A stretch of 64,000 nucleotides of DNA, from the NCBI RefSeq assembly GCF_003470205.1, contig NZ_QWKP01000223.1:62001-126000 (forward strand), written 5' to 3'. This document shows positions 33,170-43,576 of this stretch, piece by piece (the stretch's first letter is position 1; every line of letters begins with the position of its first letter). Under the pieces are notes generated by a model. The model saw only the letters and a program-made list of their open reading frames with translations, did not search any database and was not told the origin of the DNA. Source of the stretch: Cellulomonas rhizosphaerae. Its GTDB lineage: Bacteria; Actinomycetota; Actinomycetes; Actinomycetales; Cellulomonadaceae. A program made the translations under genes and the position numbers.

Positions 33170-34297
33170 GTGACGATCTTCGACACCGTCCCCCTCGCCG
33201 AGCTGCGGCAGCGCACCAGCATCAAGTGGAGCCACTACGCGCCCGACGTCCTGCCCTGCTGGGTCGCCGAGATGGACGTCCCGCAGGCGGAGCCCGTGAT
33301 CCGCGCCGTCACCGACGCGATGGTCGCCGGCGACACCGGGTACGACACCCCGACCGCCTACGCCGAGGCGTTCGCGCCCTTCGCGCTCGAGCGGTTCGGA
33401 TGGACCGTCGACGTAGCGGCCGCGCGCACCGTGCCCGACGTGATGACGGGCATCGTCGAGGTGATCCGTCTGTGCACCGATCCGGGCGACGCGGTCGTCA
33501 TCAACCCGCCGGTCTACCCGCCCTTCACGCAGTTCCTCGAGCATGCCGACCGCCGCGTCGTGCCGGTCCCGCTGCGAGGCGCGCGGCTCGACCTCGCCGC
33601 GCTCGAGGAGGCGTTCGCGACCGCCACGGCCGGCGGCCGACGCGCGGCCTACCTGCTGTGCCACCCGCACAACCCGACCGGCACCGTGCACACCGTGGAC
33701 GAGCTGCGCGCCGTCGGCGAGCTCGCGCGGGCCGCTGGCGTCGCGGTCGTCGCCGACGAGGTGCACGCGCCCCTCGTGCTCGACGGCACCTTCGTCCCCG
33801 CCGCGACGGTCATCCCCGAGGCGATCGCCCTGCACTCGGCGTCGAAGGCCTTCAACCTGGCCGCGCTGCGCGCCGCCGTGGCGGTGCCGGGGACGGCAGC
33901 CGTCGACCGGCTGGCCCGCATGTCCGACGTGGTGGCCGACGGCGTCATGCACCTCGCGACGCTCGCACACGCCGCGGCGTACCGCGAGTGCGGAGCGTGG
34001 CTCGACACACTGCTCGAGGACCTGCGGACGAACCGTTCACTGCTGCAGAGGCTGCTGGCGGAGCAGGTAACGTCGGCGCGCTGGGAGCCCGGCTCCGGCA
34101 CCTACTTCGCGTGGATCGACCTGCGGCAGCTCGGAGACGACCCGGCCGGGACGCTGCTGCGTGAGGCCCGGCTCGCCGTCAACCCCGGCACGACGTTCGG
34201 ACCGGAGGGAGCGGGCTTCGTGCGGCTCAACTTCGCAGCGTCGACCGCCACGATCACCGAGGCGGTGCGCCGCATGTCCGGCGTGCTGCACGGGTGA
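33170..34297 (+). CDS. MalY/PatB-type aminotransferase (probable C-S lyase)
   Basis: 375-residue fold-type I PLP enzyme. The N-terminus TVPLAELRQRTSIKWSHYAPDVLPCWVAEMDVPQAEPV is characteristic of the MalY/PatB group, many of which are cystathionine beta-lyases that cleave C-S bonds to give homocysteine. Further motifs are YDTPTAYAEAF, NPPVYPPF, LLCHPHNPTGTVHT and DEVHAPLVLDG. The PLP lysine is in HSASKAFNLAALRAA, and the C-terminal Arg is in GFVRLNFA. Proximity to metF-metE (3.5 kb) fits methionine biosynthesis, but it has its own leaderless promoter and is not in that operon. Plain aminotransferase activity is the alternative. Confidence 0.85.
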   Translation: MTIFDTVPLAELRQRTSIKWSHYAPDVLPCWVAEMDVPQAEPVIRAVTDAMVAGDTGYDTPTAYAEAFAPFALERFGWTVDVAAARTVPDVMTGIVEVIRLCTDPGDAVVINPPVYPPFTQFLEHADRRVVPVPLRGARLDLAALEEAFATATAGGRRAAYLLCHPHNPTGTVHTVDELRAVGELARAAGVAVVADEVHAPLVLDGTFVPAATVIPEAIALHSASKAFNLAALRAAVAVPGTAAVDRLARMSDVVADGVMHLATLAHAAAYRECGAWLDTLLEDLRTNRSLLQRLLAEQVTSARWEPGSGTYFAWIDLRQLGDDPAGTLLREARLAVNPGTTFGPEGAGFVRLNFAASTATITEAVRRMSGVLHG

Positions 34298-34301
34298 CGG
34301 C

Positions 34302-34721
34302 TCAGACGCTCGCGACTGCGTCGATCGCCTCGACGATCCGCACGTCCGCGTCCAGCCACGGCACGGTCAGCCAGTGCCCGGCGGCCAACCACCGGACCTC
34401 GTCGTGCTCCACCAGTGGAGCGGGGACGCCGCCGGCCAGCTCCGCGTACCAGAGCCGCATCACGTACTTCTCGGTGAGCCGCCAGGCGCCCTCGTCGGGC
34501 CCGACGACCTCCGCGCCCAGGCGGACGCGGACCCCGAGCTCCTCACGAAGCTCGCGGTGCAGCGCGTCGACCGGGTCCTCGTCGACCTCGACCTTGCCGC
34601 CCGGGAACTCCCACCGTCCCGCGAGCGACGCGGGGACGGCACGGCGAGCAGCGAGCAGTGCTCGGGGATCGTCGAGGTCGTCCACGATGGCGGCCGCGAC
34701 GACGAGCACCGGTTCAGTCAT
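34302..34721 (-). CDS. NUDIX hydrolase (MutT-like)
   Basis: 139-residue NUDIX pyrophosphohydrolase. The NUDIX box runs from GGKVEVDEDPVDALHREL to REELGV (about residues 37-59) with the expected Glu metal ligands. AAAIVDDLDDPRALLAARRAVPASLAGRWEFPGGK resembles MutT and CTP/8-oxo-dGTP sanitising enzymes. I chose ATG 34721 (MTEPVLVVAAAIV); the longer frame to 34820 is a variable extension. CAGACT lies 7 nt upstream, so the transcript may be leaderless. It converges with the aminotransferase gene across a 4-nt gap. Confidence 0.88.
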   Translation of the reverse strand: MTEPVLVVAAAIVDDLDDPRALLAARRAVPASLAGRWEFPGGKVEVDEDPVDALHRELREELGVRVRLGAEVVGPDEGAWRLTEKYVMRLWYAELAGGVPAPLVEHDEVRWLAAGHWLTVPWLDADVRIVEAIDAVASV

Positions 34722-34764
34722 GCGCGCGAGTCTGCCAGGGTGCGAGCCTGGCGCGAGAGGGGGG

Positions 34765-35001
34765 TCAGCGGATGCCGTGCTCGATCGCCCAGGCCACGGC
34801 CTCGGAGCGGGTCGAGACACCGATCTTGCGGTAGACGCTCCGGACCTGGGACTTCACGGTGTTGCGCGTGACGAACAGGCGGGTGGCGATCTCCTCGAGG
34901 GTGACGTCCTCGCCGAGCTCGGCCAGGACGACGCGCTCGCGGCGCGTCAGGGAGACGGTGGCGGCCGACGTCGGCTGCTCGCTCGTGTCCAGGATGGTCA
35001 T
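34765..35001 (-). CDS. Orphan LuxR/GerE-type helix-turn-helix protein
   Basis: 78 residues, essentially a bare LuxR_C DNA-binding domain: VSLTRRERVVLAELGEDVTLEEIATRLFVTRNTVKSQVRSVYRKIGVSTRSEAVAWAIEHGI. There is no receiver, PAS or ligand-binding domain, so any control must come through abundance or a partner. ATG 35001 is set by GGAGG 5 nt upstream. It is divergent from nothing and has a 267-bp untranslated region upstream. Similar stand-alone GerE proteins act as developmental or secondary-metabolism regulators in Actinobacteria; the target is unknown. Confidence 0.85.
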   Translation of the reverse strand: MTILDTSEQPTSAATVSLTRRERVVLAELGEDVTLEEIATRLFVTRNTVKSQVRSVYRKIGVSTRSEAVAWAIEHGIR

Positions 35002-35268
35002 GATGTCCTCCGGTTCTGACGTGTTCCCGGCCTGCGCCGGGCCCACGGTGGGGCTGAGTACCGGATGAGAGCGGGTGAGAAGGTGGTTATGACGCCACTT
35101 TCGAAACCTGTCTCGTCGTGCCTCGTTGCCCCCACCGCGGCGTGTGTTCTGCCGTCAACAATGAACCGAGTCCCTCGAGGTAGATACACCGAGCCCTGGA
35201 TCTAGCGACCATTCACTCTATCGGGCCGTGACGATTCCCCCGTATGCCGTAATCCCCCGTGCGAGGTC
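35002..35268. other. Intergenic region between gcvH and the LuxR-type gene
   Basis: This stretch is less GC-rich than the window. On the minus strand it offers several TANNNT-type hexamers and a TTGACG (near 35160), none with a partner at ideal spacing. It should hold the promoter and leader of the LuxR-type gene and the end of the gcv transcript. No hairpin terminator or small gene was found. Confidence 0.45.
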
Positions 35269-35643
35269 TCAGCCCGCGGACTGAGCCGCGTAGGCCTCCG
35301 CCGTGAGGACCGGGCCGGTCTCGGCGACGTCGACCTTGAGGAGCCAGCCGGCGCCGAACGGGTCGGAGTTGACCAGCGACGGGTCGTCGATCGCGGCCTG
35401 GTTGACCTCGGCCACGGTGCCGCTCACGGGGGAGAAGAGCTCGGAGACCGACTTGGTCGACTCGATCTCGCCGATCACGGAGCCCGCCGTGAGGGACTCG
35501 CCGACGGCCGGCAGCTCGAGGTAGACGATGTCGCCGAGCGCGTCGGCGGCCACCGAGGTGATGCCGATCGTCGCGGGCGACGCGTCGTCGAGCCACTCGT
35601 GCTCGACGGTGTAGTGCAGGTGGGCGGGCAGCTCGACGGTCAT
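35269..35643 (-). CDS. gcvH: Glycine cleavage system H protein
   Basis: 124-residue lipoyl carrier that shuttles the aminomethyl group between the P, T and L proteins. The lipoyl lysine is in IGEIESTKSVSELFSPVSG (Lys64). HLHYTVEHEWLDD at the N-terminus and LVNSDPFGAGWLLKVD are family hallmarks. It is the last gene of the leftward gcvP-gcvT-gcvH operon, 46 nt after gcvT. The L protein (dihydrolipoamide dehydrogenase) is not in the window. Confidence 0.96.
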   Translation of the reverse strand: MTVELPAHLHYTVEHEWLDDASPATIGITSVAADALGDIVYLELPAVGESLTAGSVIGEIESTKSVSELFSPVSGTVAEVNQAAIDDPSLVNSDPFGAGWLLKVDVAETGPVLTAEAYAAQSAG

Positions 35644-35689
35644 GAGGCTTCTCTCTCGGCGTTCAGGCTGGGCAGGGGACTGACTCGGA

Positions 35690-36811
35690 CTACCGAGGAC
35701 GACGGTAGAAGGGAAGAGGCACCACGCGCACCTGTTCTCCGCGACCGCGCACGTCGACGAGCAGCTCGGTGCCCTCCGCGGCGTGCTCGGGGGACACGTA
35801 GGCCATCGCGACCGGGTGGCCGAGCGTGGGCGACGGGGCGCCCGAGGTGACCTCGCCGACGACGGTGCCGTCCGGCGTCGTCACGGGGTAGCCGTGCCGC
35901 GCGGCTCGTCGGCCCAGACCCTGCAGCCCGACGAGCTGGCGCGTGGGCTGCGCCTCGCCGCGCGCGGCCAGGGCGTCGCGGCCGACGAACGGCACGGGGT
36001 TGCCCTCGTCGTCCACCTTGTCGAGCTTGACCACGCGGCCCAGCCCGGCGTCGTGCGGGGTCGTCGTGCGGTCGAGCTCGTTGCCGTACAGGGGCATCCC
36101 GGCCTCGAGGCGCAGGCTGTCGCGCGCCGAGAGCCCGGCGGGGACGAGGCCCAGCGGCGTGCCGGCCTCGAGCAGCGCGGACCACAGCGCGGGCGCCTGC
36201 TCGGCGGGCACGAACAGCTCGAAGCCGTCCTCACCTGTGTAGCCGGTCCGGGCCACGAGCGCGTCGATGCCCGCGACGGTCGCGTCGACCGCGGCGTAGT
36301 ACTTGAGGGCGCTCACCGCCTCGGCCTGGGGGGTCAGGCTCGTGACGATCTGCTCGGCGAGCGGGCCCTGCACCGCGACGAGCGCGGTGGCCAGCGAGCT
36401 GTCCGTCAGCACGGCGACGCCGCTGAGCCGCTCGACGAGGGCCTCGCGCACCACCTCGACGTTCGAGGCGTTCGCGACGACGAGGTAGCGGTCCTCGGTG
36501 AGGCGGTAGACGACGAGGTCGTCGATCACGCCTCCGTCCTCGGCGCAGATCATCGTGTAGCGGGCGCGGCCCGGCGCGAGCGCGGAGAGGTTCCCGACGA
36601 GCGCGCCGTCGAGCGCGCGCCCGGCGTCGGGCCCGCTGATCTCGAGCTCGCCCATGTGGGACAGGTCGAACAGGCCGGCGGCGGTGCGCACGGCCTGGTG
36701 CTCGGCGATGTCCGAGGAGTAGCGCAGCGGCATCTGCCAGCCGGCGAAGCTCGTCAGGGCGGCGCCCAGCGCGACGTGCTCGTCGTGCAGGGGGGACAGG
36801 ACGTCGGTCAT
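35690..36811 (-). CDS. gcvT: Glycine cleavage system T protein (aminomethyltransferase)
   Basis: 373-residue tetrahydrofolate-dependent aminomethyltransferase. Features are the N-terminal SPLHDEHVALGAALTSFAGWQMPLRYSSDIAEHQAVR and LFDLSHMGELEISGPDA, where SHMGE holds the folate-binding region. YTGEDGFELFVP, GLSARDSLRLEAGMPLYGNEL and VGEVTSGAPSPTLGHPVAMAYV follow. I chose ATG 36811 (MTDVLSPLHDE), which has AAGGAGAG upstream. The in-frame ATG at 36826 overlaps the gcvP stop (ATGA) but would place that ribosome site inside the gene. Confidence 0.95.
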   Translation of the reverse strand: MTDVLSPLHDEHVALGAALTSFAGWQMPLRYSSDIAEHQAVRTAAGLFDLSHMGELEISGPDAGRALDGALVGNLSALAPGRARYTMICAEDGGVIDDLVVYRLTEDRYLVVANASNVEVVREALVERLSGVAVLTDSSLATALVAVQGPLAEQIVTSLTPQAEAVSALKYYAAVDATVAGIDALVARTGYTGEDGFELFVPAEQAPALWSALLEAGTPLGLVPAGLSARDSLRLEAGMPLYGNELDRTTTPHDAGLGRVVKLDKVDDEGNPVPFVGRDALAARGEAQPTRQLVGLQGLGRRAARHGYPVTTPDGTVVGEVTSGAPSPTLGHPVAMAYVSPEHAAEGTELLVDVRGRGEQVRVVPLPFYRRPR

Positions 36812-36822
36812 CTGGCTCTCCT

Positions 36823-39804
<2,982 letters not shown>

Positions 39805-39861
39805 GTGCTGCTCCGCTGGGGGCTCGCCCGACTGACGTCGGGGCGGACGGTGGGCTCCCCG

Positions 39862-40085
39862 CTCTGTCATCCGTGTGCGGGCACACGACCTGAGAGTTTT
39901 GCCGGTCCGCCACGCCCTCTCGGGGCTTCGGGGCGCGCCGGCTTGCACCGTCGGTGGGCCCGTTGCCGGGCCGCTTTCCAGAGTTGCCTCGCCGCGGCGG
40001 TACAGGGGCCTGAGAGTTTCCCGGGGAGGTTTCTCCTTCGGCGTCCCGCCACACGCGCGGGATCTCTCCCGCCGCGGTTCGAGCA
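39862..40085 (-). promoter_or_regulatory. Tandem glycine riboswitch (two gcvT-type aptamers)
   Basis: Read leftward, aptamer 1 (about 40085-39970) runs GGGAGAGATCCCGC, GACGCCGAAGGAGAAACC, CCCGGGAAACTCTCAGGCCCC, then GAGGCAACTCTGGAAAG. Aptamer 2 (about 39965-39880) has CACCGACGGTGCAAGCC, CCGAGAGGG and AAACTCTCAGGTCG. These are the conserved glycine-aptamer blocks, and the two copies joined by a short linker are the classic cooperative form. It lies directly upstream of gcvP and is expected to act as an on-switch when glycine is abundant. Confidence 0.93.
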
Positions 40086-40105
40086 GCGTGTTCAGTTGTG
40101 CGGCC

Positions 40106-40127
40106 AGGGTACCGGGCGCCGGCGCCC
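40106..40127 (-). promoter_or_regulatory. Candidate -10 and flanking palindrome of the gcv operon
   Basis: TACCCT (40111-40106, minus strand) fits TANNNT, about 20 nt before the first aptamer. A perfect 14-bp palindrome, GGGCGCCGGCGCCC (40114-40127), abuts it in the spacer/-35 area and could be a regulator site. Confidence 0.4.
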
Positions 40128-40163
40128 GCCGTCGCGTGCGGTCCACGGGGTGGCGTCGCGGGG

Positions 40164-40776
40164 TCATCGACGCAGGGGAGACGTGCCGAGGAACCCCCGC
40201 AGGTGCTCGGCGAGCACCCGCACCTGGACCGCGCTCGCGCCGCCCGCGCCACCTGTCGGGCGCCGGCTCGGGCAGACGACGACCTGCGCCCCGCTCACCA
40301 GCGAGATCGCGACCCCGTGCATCGCAAGCGTGCCGCAGGACGCCGGGGTCTCGTCGATCGACCGGACGTCACGCCAGTCGACGCGGACCAGCCGGGACGC
40401 GTCCCGGCCGCCGTCCCAGAGCTCGACCCCCCGGCGCGACCAGGCCATCACCAGTGCGGCCGGTGCTCGCGGGAGGATCCGGTCGATGCCGAGCGCCGCG
40501 AGGTTCTCGCCGAGGGACTCATCGGCCCAGACGGCCGCGACGTCCCAGCCGCGACGCCTGACCGCCACGCGGCGCACCCGGCCGCGGTTCGCGCCGACGA
40601 GGAGCAGGAGGATCGCGGCCACGAGGAGAACTCCGCCGCCGGTGTACGCGAGGTCGGTCCGGAGGATCGGCAGCAGCTCCTCTCGCGGTCTTCCGACCAG
40701 CCCGAAGATGCACCCGGCGATCCAGGCCGCCGGCGGTCGCGAACGGGACGAGCCACGGCGGTCGTTCCTTCTTCAT
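40164..40776 (-). pseudogene. Frameshifted membrane protein gene, last gene of the type VII-like operon
   Basis: The gene starts at ATG 40776, overlapping the upstream stop by 4 nt (ATGA), with MKKERPPWLVPFATA. After about 15 codons the natural continuation (AWIAGCIFGLVGRPREELLPIL, then a second hydrophobic segment VLLVAAILLLLVGA) is in the +1 frame. The span of 613 nt is one base too long. The extra base lies in the GCCGGCGGCC stretch near 40727-40731. Corrected, it is about 203 residues: two membrane helices and a PH-like cytoplasmic domain with [18 protein letters not shown]. Without correction, the only start for the long part is GTG 40622, which loses both the coupled start and the first helix. 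A sequencing error, a real mutation or programmed frameshifting would all fit. Confidence 0.7.
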
Positions 40777-41411
40777 GCGTGCTCCTCTGCAACGGTGTCG
40801 CTGTGGGTGTCGCTGGGGGTGTCGCTGTGGGTGTCGCTCTGGACGTCGACCGAGTCGACGATGGTGTCGAAGAGGTCGAGGAAGGCCTCGGCCGCGTCGA
40901 CGAGCGGGGTGCTGAACGTGAGCAGGACGATCTCGTCAGCTCCCGTCAGGTCCATCCAGTAGTCGGCGCGGAGCGCCCGGGCGTCGGGCATCGGAGGGTC
41001 GGGCGCGGACCGGTCGACCCACGTCCGGCGGAGCAGGGACCCGCGGTCGGCGACCACCAGCTCGAGGTCGGTCGACGGCTCGCCCGCGAACGCCCGCTCG
41101 AGCGCCTCCAGCTCGCCCCCGCCCGAGCGGGGCACCCGGTAGATCGCGAGCGCGGCCGGGAGCCGCACGTCGCCGACCTGCATGAGCGAGATGGCCAGCA
41201 GGAACGCGCCCGCCCGGGCTGCGTCGCGCGCCTGCCTCCCGAGCGCCGCCCTGACCTCGGCTCGTAGGGCAGCCCGGTCGTCCCCGCGGCCGACCTGCCG
41301 GGCGACCAGCGCGGCGATCGAGCGCTCGCGGGCGCGCTTGGAACGCACGTCGACGATCCACCACTCGTCCGGGAGGTAGATCGCGAGGGGTGTCGCCGCG
41401 GACTCGGTCAT
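40773..41411 (-). CDS. Unknown protein of the type VII-like operon
   Basis: 212 residues, no signal peptide. It begins ATPLAIYLPDEWWIVDVRSKRARERSIAALVARQVG and continues with an Ala/Arg-rich helix (LRAEVRAALGRQARDAARAGAFLLAISLM) and a beta-rich half ending EIVLLTFSTPLVDAAEAFLDLFDTIVDSV. I recall similar roughly 200-residue proteins with a P-x-x-W start beside WXG100 genes in other Actinobacteria, but I know no function; a substrate chaperone is one guess. The C-terminus is an SDTHSDTPSDTHSDT repeat encoded by the 12-bp tandem repeat at 40795. Both ends overlap neighbours by 4 nt (41408-41411 and 40773-40776). Confidence 0.75.
   Translation of the reverse strand: MTESAATPLAIYLPDEWWIVDVRSKRARERSIAALVARQVGRGDDRAALRAEVRAALGRQARDAARAGAFLLAISLMQVGDVRLPAALAIYRVPRSGGGELEALERAFAGEPSTDLELVVADRGSLLRRTWVDRSAPDPPMPDARALRADYWMDLTGADEIVLLTFSTPLVDAAEAFLDLFDTIVDSVDVQSDTHSDTPSDTHSDTVAEEHA
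40795..40842. repeat. Four 12-bp tandem repeats in the 3' end of the gene at 40773
   Basis: Units are GTGTCGCTGTGG (40795-40806), GTGTCGCTGGGG (40807-40818), GTGTCGCTGTGG (40819-40830) and GTGTCGCTCTGG (40831-40842). On the coding strand they encode SDTH/SDTP-type tetrapeptides. Copy number may vary between strains. Confidence 0.85.
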
Positions 41412-42877
41412 CCGCGGGCCCCCAGCCGGAGCTCACGACGCGCGTCACCGGCGGGGTCACTGTGCAGGCCACCGAAGGCGTGCTGGGTGCCGGTCGCGAA
41501 CTTCTCGTCGGTCGTCGCCGCATCCGCGACGTCCTGCGGTCCGAGCAGGGCATCGGCAGCGGTCAGCCCGTAGGCGCCCGCCGCGGCGCGGCGCCAGCGC
41601 AGCGAGCTGCTGACGGCCGCAGCGGTGTCGGGCGAGGCTGCGACAAGGACCGGCGATATCCGCTTCACGCTGTCGAGGTCCTTCGCGAGCTCCGGATCGC
41701 CCAGCATCCGCACCGCGAATGTCGCCCCGCGGCTGTCTGCCCACCACTCGCGCAACGGCTTGGTCCTGAACCGCTCGGTGCCTTCACGGACCGCACGGAA
41801 CTCGATGCGCGGATCGAACATGTCGCGGAACGCCTTCCGGCCGCTCGCGGCCGTCATCGCCTCTCGCGCGGCGGTCCTCGACATCACCGGGGCATCCCCC
41901 AGCAGCGCACGCATCACGTCCTGCGAGCTGCCGACTCTCGGCACCCCGGCCGGACGGAGGTGAGGCGCCTTCGCGGCGATGACGCCTGCCTCGTGACGAG
42001 CGGTACCCGCCGCGACCTTGGTCGTGGTGCGAGCCATCGCTCCGGCGCCCTTGCCGAGACCGCCAGGGATCAGACCCACCGCGTCCCAGCCGACGTCCCC
42101 CCAGGTCACGTCGTCATCCGATGCCGCGAGGACGATGTCAGCAGCCAGCTTCACCGCTGCCGCGAGGAGGGCTGCCAGGACCAGCACCTCGCCGAGGCCC
42201 GGCACCCAGCAGAAGAGCAACGCGAGCCATCCGCACACGTTGGCGACCACGTCCGCGACCGCGGCGATCGTCGTCAGGACGGCCTTGCCCCAGTCCTGCC
42301 ACCACCCGTCGTCGAGCCCGTCGTGCAGGGAGTCGCGGATCGCGACCGCCGCGGTCTCGGCGGCCGCGTCGCGAGCCTGCACCGCGCGCTCGAGGTCGGC
42401 CCGCGCCGCGTCCAGCGCGCGGTCGGCCACGTCCTGGTCGGCACGCGCCCGCTCGAGCTCCCGGGTCCGGGCGGGCAGGTCGTCGGGCGTCGCCGACTCG
42501 AGGGCAGCCCGAGCCGCGACGACCCGGGCCTCGGCGTCCTGGCGTTCGTCGTCGGCGCCCCGCCCGGCCCGCAGTGCCGCGTGGGCTGCACCCTGCGCCG
42601 CGTCCAGGCGGACGGCGTAGGCACCCAGTGCTCGCCCGACCGCCGCGTACCGCCCACGAGCGCGGCCGATCTGGTCGGCGACGTCACCGGCCTTGGTCGC
42701 GATCCCCGCGACCGCCTCCGAGGCGTCGTGGCGCTGGGCGGCGATCTCGCGCAGACGGGCGGCCGCGGTCGCGATGGCGAGCGCGACGTCCTCGTACCGC
42801 TCGGACGCCCGGCGCACGGCACGTGGGTCGCCGGGGACGGGATCGGCGGCCGCGAGGGGGAACCACGACTCGCTCAC
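41408..42877 (-). CDS. Probable type VII-secreted substrate with WXG-like N-terminal helices
   Basis: 489 residues. The N-terminus (SESWFPLAAADPVPGDPRAVRRASERYEDVALAIATAAARLREIAA, then HDASEAVAGIATKAGDVADQIG) has the helical hairpin character of T7SS-targeted effector domains. Residues about 120-180 are a charged coiled coil. Residues about 200-265 are hydrophobic (WGKAVLTTIAAVADVVANVCGWLALLFCWVPGLGEVLVLAALL), as in actinobacterial T7SS effectors with a central membrane-active region. The C-terminal 220 residues (KAFRDMFDPRIEFRAVREGTERF, EWWADSRGATFAVRMLGDPELAKDL) match nothing I recognise and have no known toxin motif. GTG 42877 overlaps the upstream stop (GTGA). Confidence 0.75.
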   Translation of the reverse strand: MSESWFPLAAADPVPGDPRAVRRASERYEDVALAIATAAARLREIAAQRHDASEAVAGIATKAGDVADQIGRARGRYAAVGRALGAYAVRLDAAQGAAHAALRAGRGADDERQDAEARVVAARAALESATPDDLPARTRELERARADQDVADRALDAARADLERAVQARDAAAETAAVAIRDSLHDGLDDGWWQDWGKAVLTTIAAVADVVANVCGWLALLFCWVPGLGEVLVLAALLAAAVKLAADIVLAASDDDVTWGDVGWDAVGLIPGGLGKGAGAMARTTTKVAAGTARHEAGVIAAKAPHLRPAGVPRVGSSQDVMRALLGDAPVMSRTAAREAMTAASGRKAFRDMFDPRIEFRAVREGTERFRTKPLREWWADSRGATFAVRMLGDPELAKDLDSVKRISPVLVAASPDTAAAVSSSLRWRRAAAGAYGLTAADALLGPQDVADAATTDEKFATGTQHAFGGLHSDPAGDARRELRLGARG

Positions 42878-43164
42878 GCGTCCCCCCGGAGCACTGCGGC
42901 GAACTGCAGGTCGAGGTCCTCGAACGCGCCGCCGACCCCGTCGCACGACTGCGCCAGGGAGGCGACGTCCTGGACCATCTCCGCGCGCCGGTCGTCCCAG
43001 CCGTGCGCGAAGTCGCGGACCGCGGCGGCCAGCTCGTCGTGCCCGACGTGCTCCGCGACCGCGTCGCTGTTCGCGTCCGCCGCGTCGAACTCGGCCGCGA
43101 CGGCCCGCAGCGCGGAACCCGCCTCGCGCAGGCCGTCGGTGTCGACGGTCAGCCGGTCACCCAT
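42874..43164 (-). CDS. WXG100-like small protein
   Basis: 96-residue, all-helical protein of ESX size. It opens LTVDTDGLREAGSALRAVAAEFDAADANSDAVAEHVGHDELAAAVRDFAHGWDDRRAEM. The turn between the two helices carries GWDDRR rather than the Trp-x-Gly motif, a variation seen in ESAT-6-like families. The second helix is EMVQDVASLAQSCDGVGGAFEDLDLQFAAVLRG. It overlaps the probable substrate gene downstream by 4 nt and may form a complex with it or with the 43190-43486 product. Confidence 0.8.
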   Translation of the reverse strand: MGDRLTVDTDGLREAGSALRAVAAEFDAADANSDAVAEHVGHDELAAAVRDFAHGWDDRRAEMVQDVASLAQSCDGVGGAFEDLDLQFAAVLRGDA

Positions 43165-43189
43165 GCGTCGCCCCCTCGTCGCCCGTGGG

Positions 43190-43486
43190 TCAGCCGCGCA
43201 GCGCGGACGCGAGCTGCTTGTCGGTGTCCTCGAGGGCGTCCGACGCCTTACGCAGGTAGTCGCCGAGGCTCGACAGGCCGCCCATCAGCTCGGTCGCTCC
43301 GTGCGTGAACTTCCGGTACGACTCGCCGAACGTCACCGACGCCTGGTCGGTGACGAATCCGGAGGAGATCAGCCCCTCGATGAAGCCCTTGAGCTCGTTG
43401 AGCTTGGTCGTGATGTCGTCCTGACCCGTGCTGAGCCGCGTCGCCGCGTCGCGCATCTCGGAGTAGGAGACGTTGAGGTTGGCCAT
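43190..43486 (-). CDS. WXG100-family type VII secretion target
   Basis: 98-residue ESAT-6-like protein: MANLNVSYSEMRDAATRLSTGQDDITTKLNELKGFIEGLI, a turn SSGFVTDQASVTF, and a second helix ESYRKFTHGATELMGGLSSLGDYLRKASDALEDTDKQLASAL. The turn has GFVTDQA where the family usually has WxG, a variant I associate with Cellulomonas-like genomes. Such proteins dimerise as four-helix bundles and are exported by FtsK-type ATPases. AGGAGG precedes the ATG by 4 nt, one of the strongest ribosome sites in the window, suggesting abundant expression. It lies 90 nt downstream of the ATPase gene. Confidence 0.88.
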   Translation of the reverse strand: MANLNVSYSEMRDAATRLSTGQDDITTKLNELKGFIEGLISSGFVTDQASVTFGESYRKFTHGATELMGGLSSLGDYLRKASDALEDTDKQLASALRG

Positions 43487-43576
43487 GGTTCCTCCTGGTG
43501 GTCCGTGCGGCGGAGGTCTCCGCCTGGCTGCACCGTAGGAAAGTTCGCGTCCGGTTCGTCCGGGTTTTCCACAGGC

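Noticed and set aside
40795-40842. Possible CRISPR-like or regulatory tandem array
   Set aside because: Units are 12 bp without spacers and lie inside a coding sequence as tetrapeptide repeats.
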